DNA of 30,778 bases from DATAGF01 sp963813355. Lineage in GTDB: Bacteria > Actinomycetota > Thermoleophilia > Miltoncostaeales > Miltoncostaeaceae. How positions within the stretch are numbered: the stretch's first letter is position 1; every line of letters begins with the position of its first letter. Of the stretch, positions 1 through 7,881 are shown piece after piece. The notes below the pieces were generated by a model that saw only the letters and a program-made list of their open reading frames with translations, made no database searches and was not told where the DNA came from. The stretch is taken from the NCBI GenBank assembly GCA_963813355.1, contig CAWEYS010000033.1, forward strand, positions 1 to 30,778, in the 5' to 3' direction. The position numbers and the translations under genes were made by a program.

Positions 1-787
1 CGGAGAGCTCGAGGAGCTGGGGCGAGCGGATCGCCCCGGCGGCCAGGATCACCCCGCGTCGGGCCCGAACGTGATGCTCGGACCGTCCGCACCTGACCCT
101 CGCACCGGTGCATCGGTGGCCGTCGAATGTCACACCGAGCGCGTGGGTGTGGATCATCACGCTGAGGTTCGGGCGTCCGCGGGCGGGAGCCAGGTACGCG
201 TCGTACGGGCTCCATCGGCGACCACGGAGCTGGTTGACCTGGTAGTAGCCGAACCCGGCCTGGTCCAGGTTGTAGTCCTCCACGAGGCGACCACCGTCCT
301 CCATGGCCGCACGGAGGAACGCATCGGCGACGGGGAACCGCTCCCGAACCTGGGTGACGTGCAGCGGCCCGTCGCGGCCCCGTCCCTGGCCGTCCTGCGC
401 GTAGTTCTCGATACGCCGAAAGTACGGTTCGACGTCCGCGTACGCCCAGCCCGTCGCTCCGGCGGCGGCCCACCCGTCGTAGTCGGCGGGCTGACCGCGG
501 GCGTACACCATGCCGTTGATGAGGCCCGACCCGCCCAGCCCGCGCCCGCTGGGCAGGGGGATCGCGCGGCCGTCGGTGTCCGGATCGGGCTCGGACTCGT
601 AACCCCAGTTGTAGCGCCGGCTGCGCAGCAGGTTTCCGAAGCCCGCCGGGAGGCGAATGAACAGGCTGCGGGGCTCGCCGCCGGTCTCGACGAGCAGCAC
701 TCGGTGCCGACCGGACTCCGTCAGGCGGCTCGCGAGGATGCACCCCGCCGTGCCGCCCCCCACGATCAGGAAGTCGAAATCGTCCAT
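1..787 (-). CDS. GMC family FAD-dependent oxidoreductase, N-terminal part (runs off left edge)
   Basis: About 262 codons are visible from an ATG at 787; the C-terminal catalytic half lies outside the window. The protein opens with a FAD-binding Rossmann motif (FLIVGGGTAGCILASRL, residues 6-22), followed by a GMC signature near residue 85 (GRGLGGSGLINGMVYARG) and a later AAGAIRSPQLLELS segment, all typical of glucose-methanol-choline oxidoreductases. These flavoenzymes oxidise primary alcohols; the substrate cannot be read from this half. No clear Shine-Dalgarno precedes the ATG. Third-position GC bias is visibly weaker than in the genes to the right, which suggests a different origin for this end of the window. 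A second, decayed GMC C-terminus lies nearby on the opposite strand. The family call is confident; the exact function is unknown. Confidence 0.88.
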   Translation of the reverse strand, partial: MDDFDFLIVGGGTAGCILASRLTESGRHRVLLVETGGEPRSLFIRLPAGFGNLLRSRRYNWGYESEPDPDTDGRAIPLPSGRGLGGSGLINGMVYARGQPADYDGWAAAGATGWAYADVEPYFRRIENYAQDGQGRGRDGPLHVTQVRERFPVADAFLRAAMEDGGRLVEDYNLDQAGFGYYQVNQLRGRRWSPYDAYLAPARGRPNLSVMIHTHALGVTFDGHRCTGARVRCGRSEHHVRARRGVILAAGAIRSPQLLELS

Positions 788-1134
788 TGGCGGCTTGGAT
801 GCGTTGCGACGGCCCACGGTCCGACAAATATGCACTTTCGCGCGGCCGCGCCGGCGCCGGGTCACGTCCGAGTGGTCCCGGCGAGCGGCGGTGCGCAGGC
901 ACCGGAACGCTCATCGCCGCCGCTCGATCATCGCCTGACGCAGATCCTCGCAGAGGCGCTGCCCGCGCCCTGCGCGCCTGGTCCGACGCGAGCGCAGCCG
1001 CGCGCCGCGCCTAGCGCCACCCGGCCAGCCCGACGGTGGAGTGCGCCACGCTCGATCTCGCCGGCGAGCGTCGCCAGTGCCTCGCGGTCAGGCCTCGCGA
1101 AGATGCTCCGCCGGTCAGTCCGGCCGCCGCCAGC
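788..1134. other. gap without a recognisable gene
   Basis: No reading frame here resembles a protein family. An AT-richer stretch near 826-842 (containing CAAATATGCAC) could be part of a promoter for the leftward GMC gene, but no convincing -35/-10 pair is visible. The stretch from about 1040 to 1134 may hold further decayed GMC coding sequence, too weak to assign. Confidence 0.4.
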
Positions 1135-1428
1135 GCCTCCTCGGTGGCGCCTCCGGCGGACGTCCTGACGCCGTGGCCCGGGCTGGCCGATCCCGACCAC
1201 ATCCTGCGCACCGTCGAGACCTTCCACCACCCGGTCGGCAGCTGCCGCATGCGGCGGCCCGACGACCCCGGGGCGCCGTCGACGCCGCTGGGCGTGGTGT
1301 TCGCGCGCGTCCCCTCGGCCAACACCCACCTGGCGGTGATCGCCTTGGCCGAGCGCCTGGCGGCGCGCTTCGCCGGCGCGGGGGAGCCGGGGGCGCCCCT
1401 GCCCACCGGCGCCACCGGCGCGACATAA
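1135..1428 (+). pseudogene. GMC oxidoreductase C-terminal remnant
   Basis: The frame ending with TAA at 1426-1428 encodes HHPVGSCRM followed by DDPGA and then VPSANTHLAVIALAERLAA. These are the hallmark C-terminal blocks of GMC oxidoreductases: the HP-G-C-M segment carrying the active-site His region, and the final P-x-NTH block before the last helix. About 12-15 residues that normally link the two blocks (the G-L-x-V-x-DAS stretch) are missing, and no N-terminal FAD domain precedes it. I therefore call it a degraded fragment rather than a gene. It is on the opposite strand to the GMC gene at the left edge, so it is not simply that gene's tail. A short live protein is possible but unlikely. 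Confidence 0.6.
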
Positions 1429-1504
1429 CCGCGGTTCGCGTGCGCCCCGGTCCACGGGCGCCCGCAAGTGCCAGAATCCCGGGAAGACGACCCGAGAGGA
1501 CGCG

Positions 1505-2002
1505 ATGCCCGAGCTCCCACCGCCCGCCGCGCCGGACGCCACCTACACCGCCGTGATCGAGACCTCGGCCGGCGCGATCCGGCTCGAGCTGTGGCCCGAG
1601 GCGGCCCCCCAGACCGTCGGCAACTTCGTCGGCCTGGCGCGCGAGGGCTTCTACGACGGGACGGTCTTCCACCGCGTGATCCGCGACTTCATGATCCAGG
1701 GCGGCTGCCCCCAGGGCACCGGCACGGGCGGCCCGGGCTACGACTTCCCCGACGAGATCAACGACCGCAAGCTGGTCAAGGGCACGCTCGCGATGGCCAA
1801 CGCGGGCCCCAACACCAACGGCTCCCAGTTCTTCATCGTCACGGCCGAGGCGACCCCGTGGCTCGACGGGGCCCACACCGGCTTCGGCCGGGTGGTCGCC
1901 GGCGAGGACGTCGTCGAGACGATCGGCACCACGGCGACCGGGCCGGGCGACCGCCCGCGCGAGGAGCAGCGGGTGAGCGCGATCCGCATCGAGGAAGGCT
2001 GA
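1505..2002 (+). CDS. cyclophilin-type peptidyl-prolyl cis-trans isomerase
   Basis: 165 residues, a single cyclophilin domain. It catalyses cis-trans isomerisation of Xaa-Pro bonds during protein folding. Visible active-site blocks are FHRVIRDFMIQGG (Arg, Phe, Met and Gln of the catalytic pocket), ANAGPNTNGSQFFI, and WLDGAHTGFGRVV, whose Trp matches the cyclosporin-contacting Trp of eukaryotic cyclophilins. There is no signal peptide, so it should be cytoplasmic, and the length is normal for bacterial single-domain forms. The ATG at 1505 has a purine-rich GAGAGGA immediately upstream (1494-1500). A CAGAAT hexamer at 1472-1477 could be a -10 element. The next gene starts 5 bp after the stop, so the two are probably co-transcribed. 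Confidence 0.95.
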   Translation: MPELPPPAAPDATYTAVIETSAGAIRLELWPEAAPQTVGNFVGLAREGFYDGTVFHRVIRDFMIQGGCPQGTGTGGPGYDFPDEINDRKLVKGTLAMANAGPNTNGSQFFIVTAEATPWLDGAHTGFGRVVAGEDVVETIGTTATGPGDRPREEQRVSAIRIEEG

Positions 2003-2007
2003 CGACC

Positions 2008-2415
2008 TTGGCGTCGGCCTCCTGGGAGGTGACGCTGCTGCGCCGCCCGCCCGGGGCGCGCCGGCCCCGCGTCGCCGCCCGCCTGGTGCTGCAGGCGCCC
2101 GACCTGTCGGGTGCCCAGGCCGCCGCCGAGGCGGCCCTCGCCGAGCGCTGCTCGGACGAGTCGCGCTGGAGCCTCGGGGTCCTGCGCCCGCTCACGCCGA
2201 TGGCGCCGGGGACGCACCGCTACCGGGCCGTCTTCGCCCGCTGGGAGTCGGCCGAGGACCGCTTCGTGCGCCGCGACGTCCACGGCCTGGAGGTGTGGGC
2301 CGCTGACGCCCAGACCGCCCGCCGGCTGGCCCAGCAGGAGATCCAGAAGGTGCCCGGCTACGAGCCCTCGTGGCGCATCCGCCAGGTCGCCCGCGCCGAC
2401 CGCGGGCCGCGCTGA
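2008..2415 (+). CDS. small protein of unknown function
   Basis: 135 residues from a TTG at 2008, placed by GAGGAAGG at 1991-1998 inside the end of the cyclophilin gene. I do not recognise the family. The N-terminal part alternates hydrophobic and charged residues as in a beta-rich fold (WEVTLLRR, RVAARLVLQA). The middle is helical (AQAAAEAALAER) and the C-terminus is basic, with another helix (ADAQTARRLAQQEIQKVPGY) that resembles small ligand-binding or regulatory alpha/beta folds. No signal peptide, membrane helix or cysteine cluster is present. Its codon use matches its neighbours and it is tightly packed between the cyclophilin and an aldehyde dehydrogenase, which supports real expression. 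Function unknown. Confidence 0.65.
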   Translation: MASASWEVTLLRRPPGARRPRVAARLVLQAPDLSGAQAAAEAALAERCSDESRWSLGVLRPLTPMAPGTHRYRAVFARWESAEDRFVRRDVHGLEVWAADAQTARRLAQQEIQKVPGYEPSWRIRQVARADRGPR

Positions 2416-3806
2416 GCGCGACCACCCCGCGCCGGCCGCTGATCACCGGCGGCGGGCGGCGGGAGACGCTCGAGTGGATGGAGGTGCGCGCCCCGGGCGA
2501 CGGGCGGCTGCTGGCCGAGGTCGCCGCCGCCGGGCCAGAGGACGTCGACCGGGCCCTGGCGGCGGCCGACGCGGCCTGGCCGGCCTGGGCGGCGCTGGCG
2601 CCGGTGGAGCGCGGACGGGCCCTGGCCGCCTACGCGGCCCTGATCGACGTCGAGCAGGGCGCGCTCGCGGAGCTGGTGCATCGGGAGGTGGGAAAGCCGC
2701 TGGCCGAGGCGGCGGCCGAGGTCGCCCGGGCGGCCGAGGTGGTCCACCACTTCGCCGCTGAGGCCGAGCGGGTCTGGGCCTCCCAGGTGCCGGGCCGCAC
2801 GCTGGCCAGCGGCAGCTGGATCCGGCCGGCGCCGGTGGGCGTGGTGGCGGCGATCGTGCCCTGGAACTTCCCCGTCGCGCTGGTGGTCTGGAAGCTGGCC
2901 CCGGCCCTGGCCGCCGGCTGCGCGGTGGTCGTGAAGCCCGCCCAGGAGGCGCCCCTGGCCGCCTGGGCGCTCTGCGACCTGGCCGAGCGGGCCGGCCTGC
3001 CGCCCGGGCTGGTCACCTGCCTGACCGGCGACGGGCCGCTGCTCGGCGAAGCGCTGGCCACCCACCCGCGGGTGGCCAAGGTGGCCTTCACCGGCTCGCG
3101 CCGGGTCGCCGAGCTGATCGCCTCCTGGGCCGCCCCGCGCCTGAAGGCGCTCTCGCTCGAGCTCGGCGGCCACGGGCCGCTGGTGGTGCTGCCCGACGCC
3201 GACCTGGACGTCGCCGCCGAGGTGGCAGTCGCCCAGGGCTACGTCAACGCCGGGCAGGCCTGCTACGCGGTCAACCGGGTGCTGGTCCCGCCCGAGCTGG
3301 CCGGGGACCTGCTCGAGCGCATGCGCGCGCGCATCGCCGACGTCGTCCTCGGGCCGATGGCCACCGAGCGCGGCCTGGTGCGCCACCGCATGCTGCTCGA
3401 GGACGCCCGCGCCGCCGGCGCCCGCGTCGAGGGCGGCGAGGAGCTGGGCGGCGGGCGCCTGGCGCCGGCGCTCATCACCGGAGCCGGCCCGGGGGTGCGC
3501 CTCATCGACGAGGAGCCCTTCACCCCGATCGTGGCCGTGATGGAGGTCGCCGACACCGCCGCCGCGATCGCCGAGGCCAACCGACCCGACTACGGCCTGG
3601 TCGGCTACGTCGCCGGCGCCGACCTGCGCGGGGCGCTCGAGGCCGCCCAGGCGATCGCCTGCGGGACGGTGGTCGTCAACGGCTGGCGCGTGGTGGTGCC
3701 CTATGCGCCCTATGCGGGCTGGCGCGGCTCGGGCGTTGGCGCCGAGCTCGGCCGGCCGGGCCTGGAGGCCTTCCTGCGCTGGCAGCACCTGCGCGTCCTG
3801 GCCTAA
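2370..3806 (+). CDS. NAD(P)-dependent aldehyde dehydrogenase
   Basis: 478 residues if the GTG at 2370 is used. It oxidises an aldehyde to the acid; the substrate is not readable. The family signature is complete: VPWNFP (oxyanion Asn), FTGS in the Rossmann fold, Glu264 in LELGGHGP, Cys298 in NAGQAC with the standard 34-residue spacing, and EEPFTP near the C-terminus. The start is uncertain. Homology seems to begin near LITGG (about 2436), which only the GTG at 2370 includes, but that start overlaps the previous gene by 46 bp. The next candidate is an ATG at 2478, which would trim the N-terminus. Its stop (TAA, 3804-3806) interlocks with the TAG stop of the convergent aldehyde dehydrogenase. 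Confidence 0.92.
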   Translation: MAHPPGRPRRPRAALSATTPRRPLITGGGRRETLEWMEVRAPGDGRLLAEVAAAGPEDVDRALAAADAAWPAWAALAPVERGRALAAYAALIDVEQGALAELVHREVGKPLAEAAAEVARAAEVVHHFAAEAERVWASQVPGRTLASGSWIRPAPVGVVAAIVPWNFPVALVVWKLAPALAAGCAVVVKPAQEAPLAAWALCDLAERAGLPPGLVTCLTGDGPLLGEALATHPRVAKVAFTGSRRVAELIASWAAPRLKALSLELGGHGPLVVLPDADLDVAAEVAVAQGYVNAGQACYAVNRVLVPPELAGDLLERMRARIADVVLGPMATERGLVRHRMLLEDARAAGARVEGGEELGGGRLAPALITGAGPGVRLIDEEPFTPIVAVMEVADTAAAIAEANRPDYGLVGYVAGADLRGALEAAQAIACGTVVVNGWRVVVPYAPYAGWRGSGVGAELGRPGLEAFLRWQHLRVLA

Positions 3807-5110
3807 GCCGGCGCGCGGTGCACGCGACGGGCGAAGACCAGCTGCTCGAGCTTGGGCCGCGCGCCCGCCGTGCCGCTGTCGCCGATTCCGCCCACCACGA
3901 CGTGGGGGTCCTGGTACAGCGGGCCCTCGTCGACCATCACCCGCGCCGCTCTCAGCCCGGCCACCACCTCCTCCCCCGGTCCGAAGACCGCCGCCCCCAG
4001 GCCGTAGGGGGTGTCGTTGGCGAGCGTCAGCGCGTCGGCGGCGTCCTCGGCCAGCGTCAGCCCGCGCAGGGGCGCGAAGCTCTCCTGCCGCCAGAGGGCG
4101 ACGTCGAGGGCGGCGCGCGGCAGCAGCACCACGGTGGGCGTGAAGTGGGGCCCGCGCTCGCCCTCTCCCGCCAGAACCTGACCGCCCCGCGCCAGCGCCT
4201 CGGCGAGCGCGGCGCGCGCATCCTGGCGGGGCCGCCCCTCGGGCAGCGGGCCGACGTCGGTGTCCTCGTCGTCGGGATCCCCGACGCGCAGGCCGGCGAC
4301 GGCGGCGGCCAGGCGGGGGCGAAAGCCCTCCCAGGCCGGGCGCTCCACGATGATCCGCTTGGCCGCCATGCAGAGCTGGCCGGCGTTGGCGAAGCCGCCG
4401 ATGGCGGCCGCCCGGGCGGCCCGGTCCAGGTCGGCGCCGGCCAGCACGATCATCGCGTCGTTGCCCGAGCCCTCGGCGATGTAGGGGCGCAGGCGTGCGC
4501 CGGCGGCGTAGGCCGCCCCCAGCGAGGCGAGCTGGCGCTTGCAGGTGGCGGTCGAGGCATGGACGACGACGACGTGGACGTTGGGGTCCCACACCAGCGG
4601 CTCGGCCTCGGGGCCGGCCAGGTCGACGCGCACGATCGCCCCGGCGGGCCACGCCGAGCCGAGCGCCTCGAGCACCAACGCCCCGGTGCGGCGCGCGCGC
4701 GAGGAGGGACGCGCCAGGACGGCGTTGCCGCCGGCCAGGGCCGAGGCGGCCACCACCGTCGGCACCCACACCGGCGAGTTGGCCGCGTGCCAGCCGAGCA
4801 CCACCCCGTAGGGCGCCCACTCCAGCAGCGTCAACCCCGAGGTGGCCGGCACCGGCCGCGGCCGGATCGCCTCGGCCAGCGCGGGCAGCGCGTCGAGCAA
4901 CCCGAGCGCCGACTCCAGCTCGCGCCGGGCGAAGCGTCGCGGCCGGCCGGCCTCGGCGACGGCGGCGTCGACCACCGCCGGGCCGGCGGCCGCCAGCGCC
5001 GCCCGCGCGCGAGCGGTGCGCGCCAGGCGCTCGTCGAGCGACAGCGCTGCCACCGCCGGCTGGGCCGCCGCCGCCGCGGCGGCGAGCTCCGAGGGTGGGG
5101 GGGGCGCCAC
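3803..5110 (-). CDS. divergent aldehyde dehydrogenase family protein
   Basis: About 435 residues from a GTG at 5110; upstream sequence in the same frame is non-coding shadow. The ALDH fold is clear: GGNAVLARPS, a Glu in the AEGSGNDAMIV block, FANAGQLC with the nucleophilic Cys, ESFAPL and NDTPYGLGAAVFG. It is shorter than usual at the N-terminus, and the PWNFP box is replaced by GWHAANSP, which keeps an Asn-x-Pro but shifts it. That is somewhat reminiscent of acyl-CoA reductases. The enzyme could use an unusual aldehyde or an acyl-CoA; this cannot be decided here. It lies tail-to-tail with the preceding ALDH and head-to-head with the methyltransferase gene, with about 46 bp between starts for both promoters. 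Confidence 0.85.
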   Translation of the reverse strand: MAPPPPSELAAAAAAAQPAVAALSLDERLARTARARAALAAAGPAVVDAAVAEAGRPRRFARRELESALGLLDALPALAEAIRPRPVPATSGLTLLEWAPYGVVLGWHAANSPVWVPTVVAASALAGGNAVLARPSSRARRTGALVLEALGSAWPAGAIVRVDLAGPEAEPLVWDPNVHVVVVHASTATCKRQLASLGAAYAAGARLRPYIAEGSGNDAMIVLAGADLDRAARAAAIGGFANAGQLCMAAKRIIVERPAWEGFRPRLAAAVAGLRVGDPDDEDTDVGPLPEGRPRQDARAALAEALARGGQVLAGEGERGPHFTPTVVLLPRAALDVALWRQESFAPLRGLTLAEDAADALTLANDTPYGLGAAVFGPGEEVVAGLRAARVMVDEGPLYQDPHVVVGGIGDSGTAGARPKLEQLVFARRVHRAPA

Positions 5111-5156
5111 GACGCCCCAGCCTAACGGGGGCGCGGTCCTGCCCCCAGGCCTGCTC

Positions 5157-5909
5157 GTGGAGGGCGACGAGGCCGCGCTCACCGGCGCCTTCCCGGCCCT
5201 CTGCGCCCTGCAGCCGGTGTCCCGCGCCCCGGGGGGCCTGGTCTGCGCCCCGCGGGCGGCGCCCGAGCTGGCCGGCCCGGCGCTGGCCGCCTGCCCCCTC
5301 CCCCACCGGCCGCTCGCGCGCGTGCCGGGCTGGCCCGACCCGCCCGCCCGCTGGCTCGCCGGCTGGTACCTCCGCAGCCCGGCCCACGCCCCCGCACCGG
5401 CCGGGGTGCGCGAACTCGTCCAGGCCCCCGGCGAGGGCTTCGGCCCGGCCGGCCACGCCACCACGGCGATGTGCCTGGAGGCCCTCGAGGCCCTGCCGGC
5501 CGGGCCGGCGCTCGACGCCGGCTGCGGCTCGGGCCTGCTGGCCCAGGCCTGGGCGCGGCTGGGGCGCGGCCCGATCGTGGCCTGCGATCTCAACCCGCGC
5601 GCCCTCGACCAGGCCGCGCGCAGCCTGGCGGCGGCCGGGCTAGCGGGCCGCGTCGCCCTGCGACGGGCGGCCCTCGGGGCGCTCGACGCCGAGGCGATCG
5701 CCGGGCGGGTCCTGCTCGCCAACGTCCCCGCCGCCGCCCACCGCGAGCTGCTGGGGCGGGTCGGCGCGCCCCCGCGGGCGGCGCTGCTGTCCGGGCTGCG
5801 GCCAGCCGAGGCCCCGGCGGTCGAGGCCGCCTACCGGGTCCTCGGCCTGGCGCCGGCGGCGCGGGCCGAGCGGGGCGGCTTCGTCTGCGCGGTGCTGGTG
5901 GGCCGGTGA
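5157..5909 (+). CDS. class I SAM-dependent methyltransferase, PrmA-like
   Basis: About 250 residues. The C-terminal half is a Rossmann methyltransferase: motif I LDAGCGSGLLA, then IVACDLNPRALDQAARSL (acidic residue binding the SAM ribose), and VLLANVPAAAHRELL in the position of the NPP-type catalytic motif. The layout resembles ribosomal protein L11 methyltransferases (PrmA), but NxPP-like becomes NVPAA, so the target is unclear. The N-terminal approximately 100 residues are a substrate-binding region I cannot name. I chose the GTG at 5157 because it is the only ordinary start near the beginning of protein-like sequence; CTG at 5151 is an alternative. The stop overlaps the GTG of the MFS gene (GTGA), indicating translational coupling. 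Confidence 0.75.
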   Translation: MEGDEAALTGAFPALCALQPVSRAPGGLVCAPRAAPELAGPALAACPLPHRPLARVPGWPDPPARWLAGWYLRSPAHAPAPAGVRELVQAPGEGFGPAGHATTAMCLEALEALPAGPALDAGCGSGLLAQAWARLGRGPIVACDLNPRALDQAARSLAAAGLAGRVALRRAALGALDAEAIAGRVLLANVPAAAHRELLGRVGAPPRAALLSGLRPAEAPAVEAAYRVLGLAPAARAERGGFVCAVLVGR

Positions 5910-7114
5910 ACCGCGTCTGGCGCACCTGGGCGGTGCTGGTGCTGTTCGCGCTCGGCACGAGCCTGATCACCCCGCTGATCCCCCTCTACCAGGACGAGCT
6001 CGGCTTCGGCGACACCGTCGTGACGCTCTTCCTCGGCTGCTACGTGATCACGCTGGTGCCCTCGATGCTGAGCCTCGGCCAGCTCTCGGACCGCGTCGGG
6101 CGCAAGCGCGTGCTCCTGATCGCGATCGCCACCCTGGCGGTCGCCCAGGTCATCCTGATCGCCGAGCCGCCGCTGGCGGGGCTGCTGGCGGCGCGCGCGA
6201 TCCAGGGCCTGGCGACCGGCGCCTTCTTCGGCACCTGCACCGCGTTCCTGGTCAACGCCGCCCCCCTCGGCCGGCGCCGCTTCGTGTCGGTGCTGGGCTC
6301 GATCTCGATCCGGCTCGGCCTCGGGGCCGGACCCGGGATCGGCGGCCTGATCGCCGAGTACTCCGACGAGCCCCTGCGGCTGCCCTTCGAGCTCCACCTG
6401 ATCGCCCTGGCCGCGGCAGCCCTGATCGTGGTCACCCTGCCCGAGACCGTGACGGTGCGCTCGCGCCGGCCCCTGACCCTGCGCCTGGAGGTGCCGGCCG
6501 CCGAACGGGCCGTCTTCTGGCGCGTGCTCGTGCCCTCGGGGGCGCTCTTCTCCCTCTTCGACGGGGTCGCCCTGTCGCTGATCCCGGTCTTCCTCGTGCG
6601 CACCCTTGACGTCGACAACTACGCCCTGGTGGGGGCGGCGGGGTTCCTGGTGCTGGTCTCGGGGGCGCTCAGCCAGATCGCCCTCCCCCGCCTGCGCCCC
6701 GACCGCGCCATCGGCTGGGGGCTGGCGGCGGCCTCGGTCGCCTCGCTCGGGGTGGTCGCCGCGGCGCCGGTCGAGTCAGTCGGGCTCGCGCTGGCGGCGG
6801 TGGCGGCGACCGGTGCGGCGGCCGGCCTGGTCTTCAAGGGCGGCCTCGACCTCTGCACCCAGATCGCGCCGGTCGAGGACCGCGGCAAGCTGATCTCCTC
6901 CTACTACGTGGCCTGCTACCTGGGCGGCTTCTCGGTGCCGCTGCTGGTCATCGGCGCGCTCTCGGACCTGATGGGGCTGACCGCCGCCCTGGCGATCCTC
7001 TCGGCGGCCGCGGCCCTCGGGGCGGCCTGGACATGGGCGGTCGGGCTGCGCTCGCTGTCGGGCCTGCACGCGCCCGCGGCGCCGGCGGCGCTGCCCCAGC
7101 CGAGCGCCGAGTAG
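5906..7114 (+). CDS. major facilitator superfamily transporter
   Basis: 402 residues with about twelve hydrophobic segments, an inner-membrane secondary transporter. Motif A is intact between TM2 and TM3 (GQLSDRVGRKRVLL). TM1 has the LITPLIPLY pattern typical of drug/proton antiporters of the DHA1 type, and TM4-TM5 contain RAIQGLATGAFFGTCTAFL. A charged cytoplasmic loop (SRRPLTLRLEVPAAERA) separates the two six-helix halves. A multidrug or metabolite exporter is the likely role, inferred from family only. The start GTG at 5906 overlaps the upstream methyltransferase stop, so the two are coupled. The sirtuin-like gene begins 9 bp after its stop. Confidence 0.9.
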   Translation: MNRVWRTWAVLVLFALGTSLITPLIPLYQDELGFGDTVVTLFLGCYVITLVPSMLSLGQLSDRVGRKRVLLIAIATLAVAQVILIAEPPLAGLLAARAIQGLATGAFFGTCTAFLVNAAPLGRRRFVSVLGSISIRLGLGAGPGIGGLIAEYSDEPLRLPFELHLIALAAAALIVVTLPETVTVRSRRPLTLRLEVPAAERAVFWRVLVPSGALFSLFDGVALSLIPVFLVRTLDVDNYALVGAAGFLVLVSGALSQIALPRLRPDRAIGWGLAAASVASLGVVAAAPVESVGLALAAVAATGAAAGLVFKGGLDLCTQIAPVEDRGKLISSYYVACYLGGFSVPLLVIGALSDLMGLTAALAILSAAAALGAAWTWAVGLRSLSGLHAPAAPAALPQPSAE

Positions 7115-7123
7115 GCTCGGGCG

Positions 7124-7879
7124 GTGCCCGTCTCGACCGCCGACGCCCAGGCGCTGGCCGCCGCGCTGCTCGAGGCCGACCGCGTCGTCGTGCTGACCGG
7201 CCTGCGCCTGGGGGGCCCGGAGGAGCGCGACGACACCCACGGCGGCGGCCAGTGGGCGGCGCGGGCCAACCTCGAGGCCTTCCTCACCGAGCCGGCCAGC
7301 TTCTGGGAGTACTTCTACCCCACCGCCGTGGCGGTCGCCGATCGCGAGCCGACGCCCGACCACCTCGCCCTCGCCCGCCTGCAGCGGGCCGGGGCCGTCT
7401 CGGCCCTGATCACCCAGGCGGTCGACCGCCTCCACGCGCGCGCCGGCAGCACCGACGTCGTCGAGGTCTACGGCACCCTCCTGACCGAGCGCTGCGAGCG
7501 CTGCGGCGAGCGCTACGGGCTGCCCGAGGTCGGCGCGCTGATCGCCGCCGCCCCCGACGGGGTGCCGCGCTGCACGACCGCCGGCTGCGCCTACCCTCTG
7601 CGCCCCGAGGGCACCCTCTGGGGCGAGCCGCTGCCGCGGGGTGCCGTGGAGCGGGCCTGGGAGCTGGCCGCCGAGGCCGACGCCTTCGTGGTGCTCGACT
7701 CGGACCTGCGCACGGCCCCGATCTCGCTGCTGCCCTCGGTGCCCCTGACCCGGGGCGCGCCGCTGGTGGTGGTGGGCCAGACCCCGACCCAGTACGACCG
7801 CTACGCCCGCATCCTGGTGCGGGCGCCGAGCGCCGGGCTGATGACGGCGGTCGCCGACCTGATCGCGCCCGAGGGCTGA
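7124..7879 (+). CDS. Sir2-like protein lacking the catalytic residues (pseudo-sirtuin)
   Basis: 251 residues from a GTG. The sirtuin scaffold is recognisable: PTPDHLALARL, ALITQAVDRLHARAG, four zinc-ribbon cysteines (Cys124, Cys127, Cys150, Cys155), LRPEGTLWGEPLP, and a final Rossmann strand. The residues needed for NAD-dependent deacylation are gone. The GAGxS NAD loop reads TGLRLG (25-30), the TQN Asn is Ala99, the catalytic His of the HG motif is Tyr116 (VYG), and the GTSL motif is DSDL (192-195). Active family members remove acyl groups from lysine using NAD. This one probably does not, and may bind a protein or nucleotide instead. It sits in a tight operon between an MFS transporter and an SDR, 2 bp from the latter. 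Confidence 0.75.
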   Translation: MPVSTADAQALAAALLEADRVVVLTGLRLGGPEERDDTHGGGQWAARANLEAFLTEPASFWEYFYPTAVAVADREPTPDHLALARLQRAGAVSALITQAVDRLHARAGSTDVVEVYGTLLTERCERCGERYGLPEVGALIAAAPDGVPRCTTAGCAYPLRPEGTLWGEPLPRGAVERAWELAAEADAFVVLDSDLRTAPISLLPSVPLTRGAPLVVVGQTPTQYDRYARILVRAPSAGLMTAVADLIAPEG

Positions 7880-7881
7880 GG

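Noticed and set aside
2358..5456. A 1032-codon open frame on the minus strand
   Set aside because: It lies mostly antisense to the first aldehyde dehydrogenase and out of frame with the second. Its Arg/Gly/Ala-rich low-complexity composition is typical of GC-rich shadow frames.
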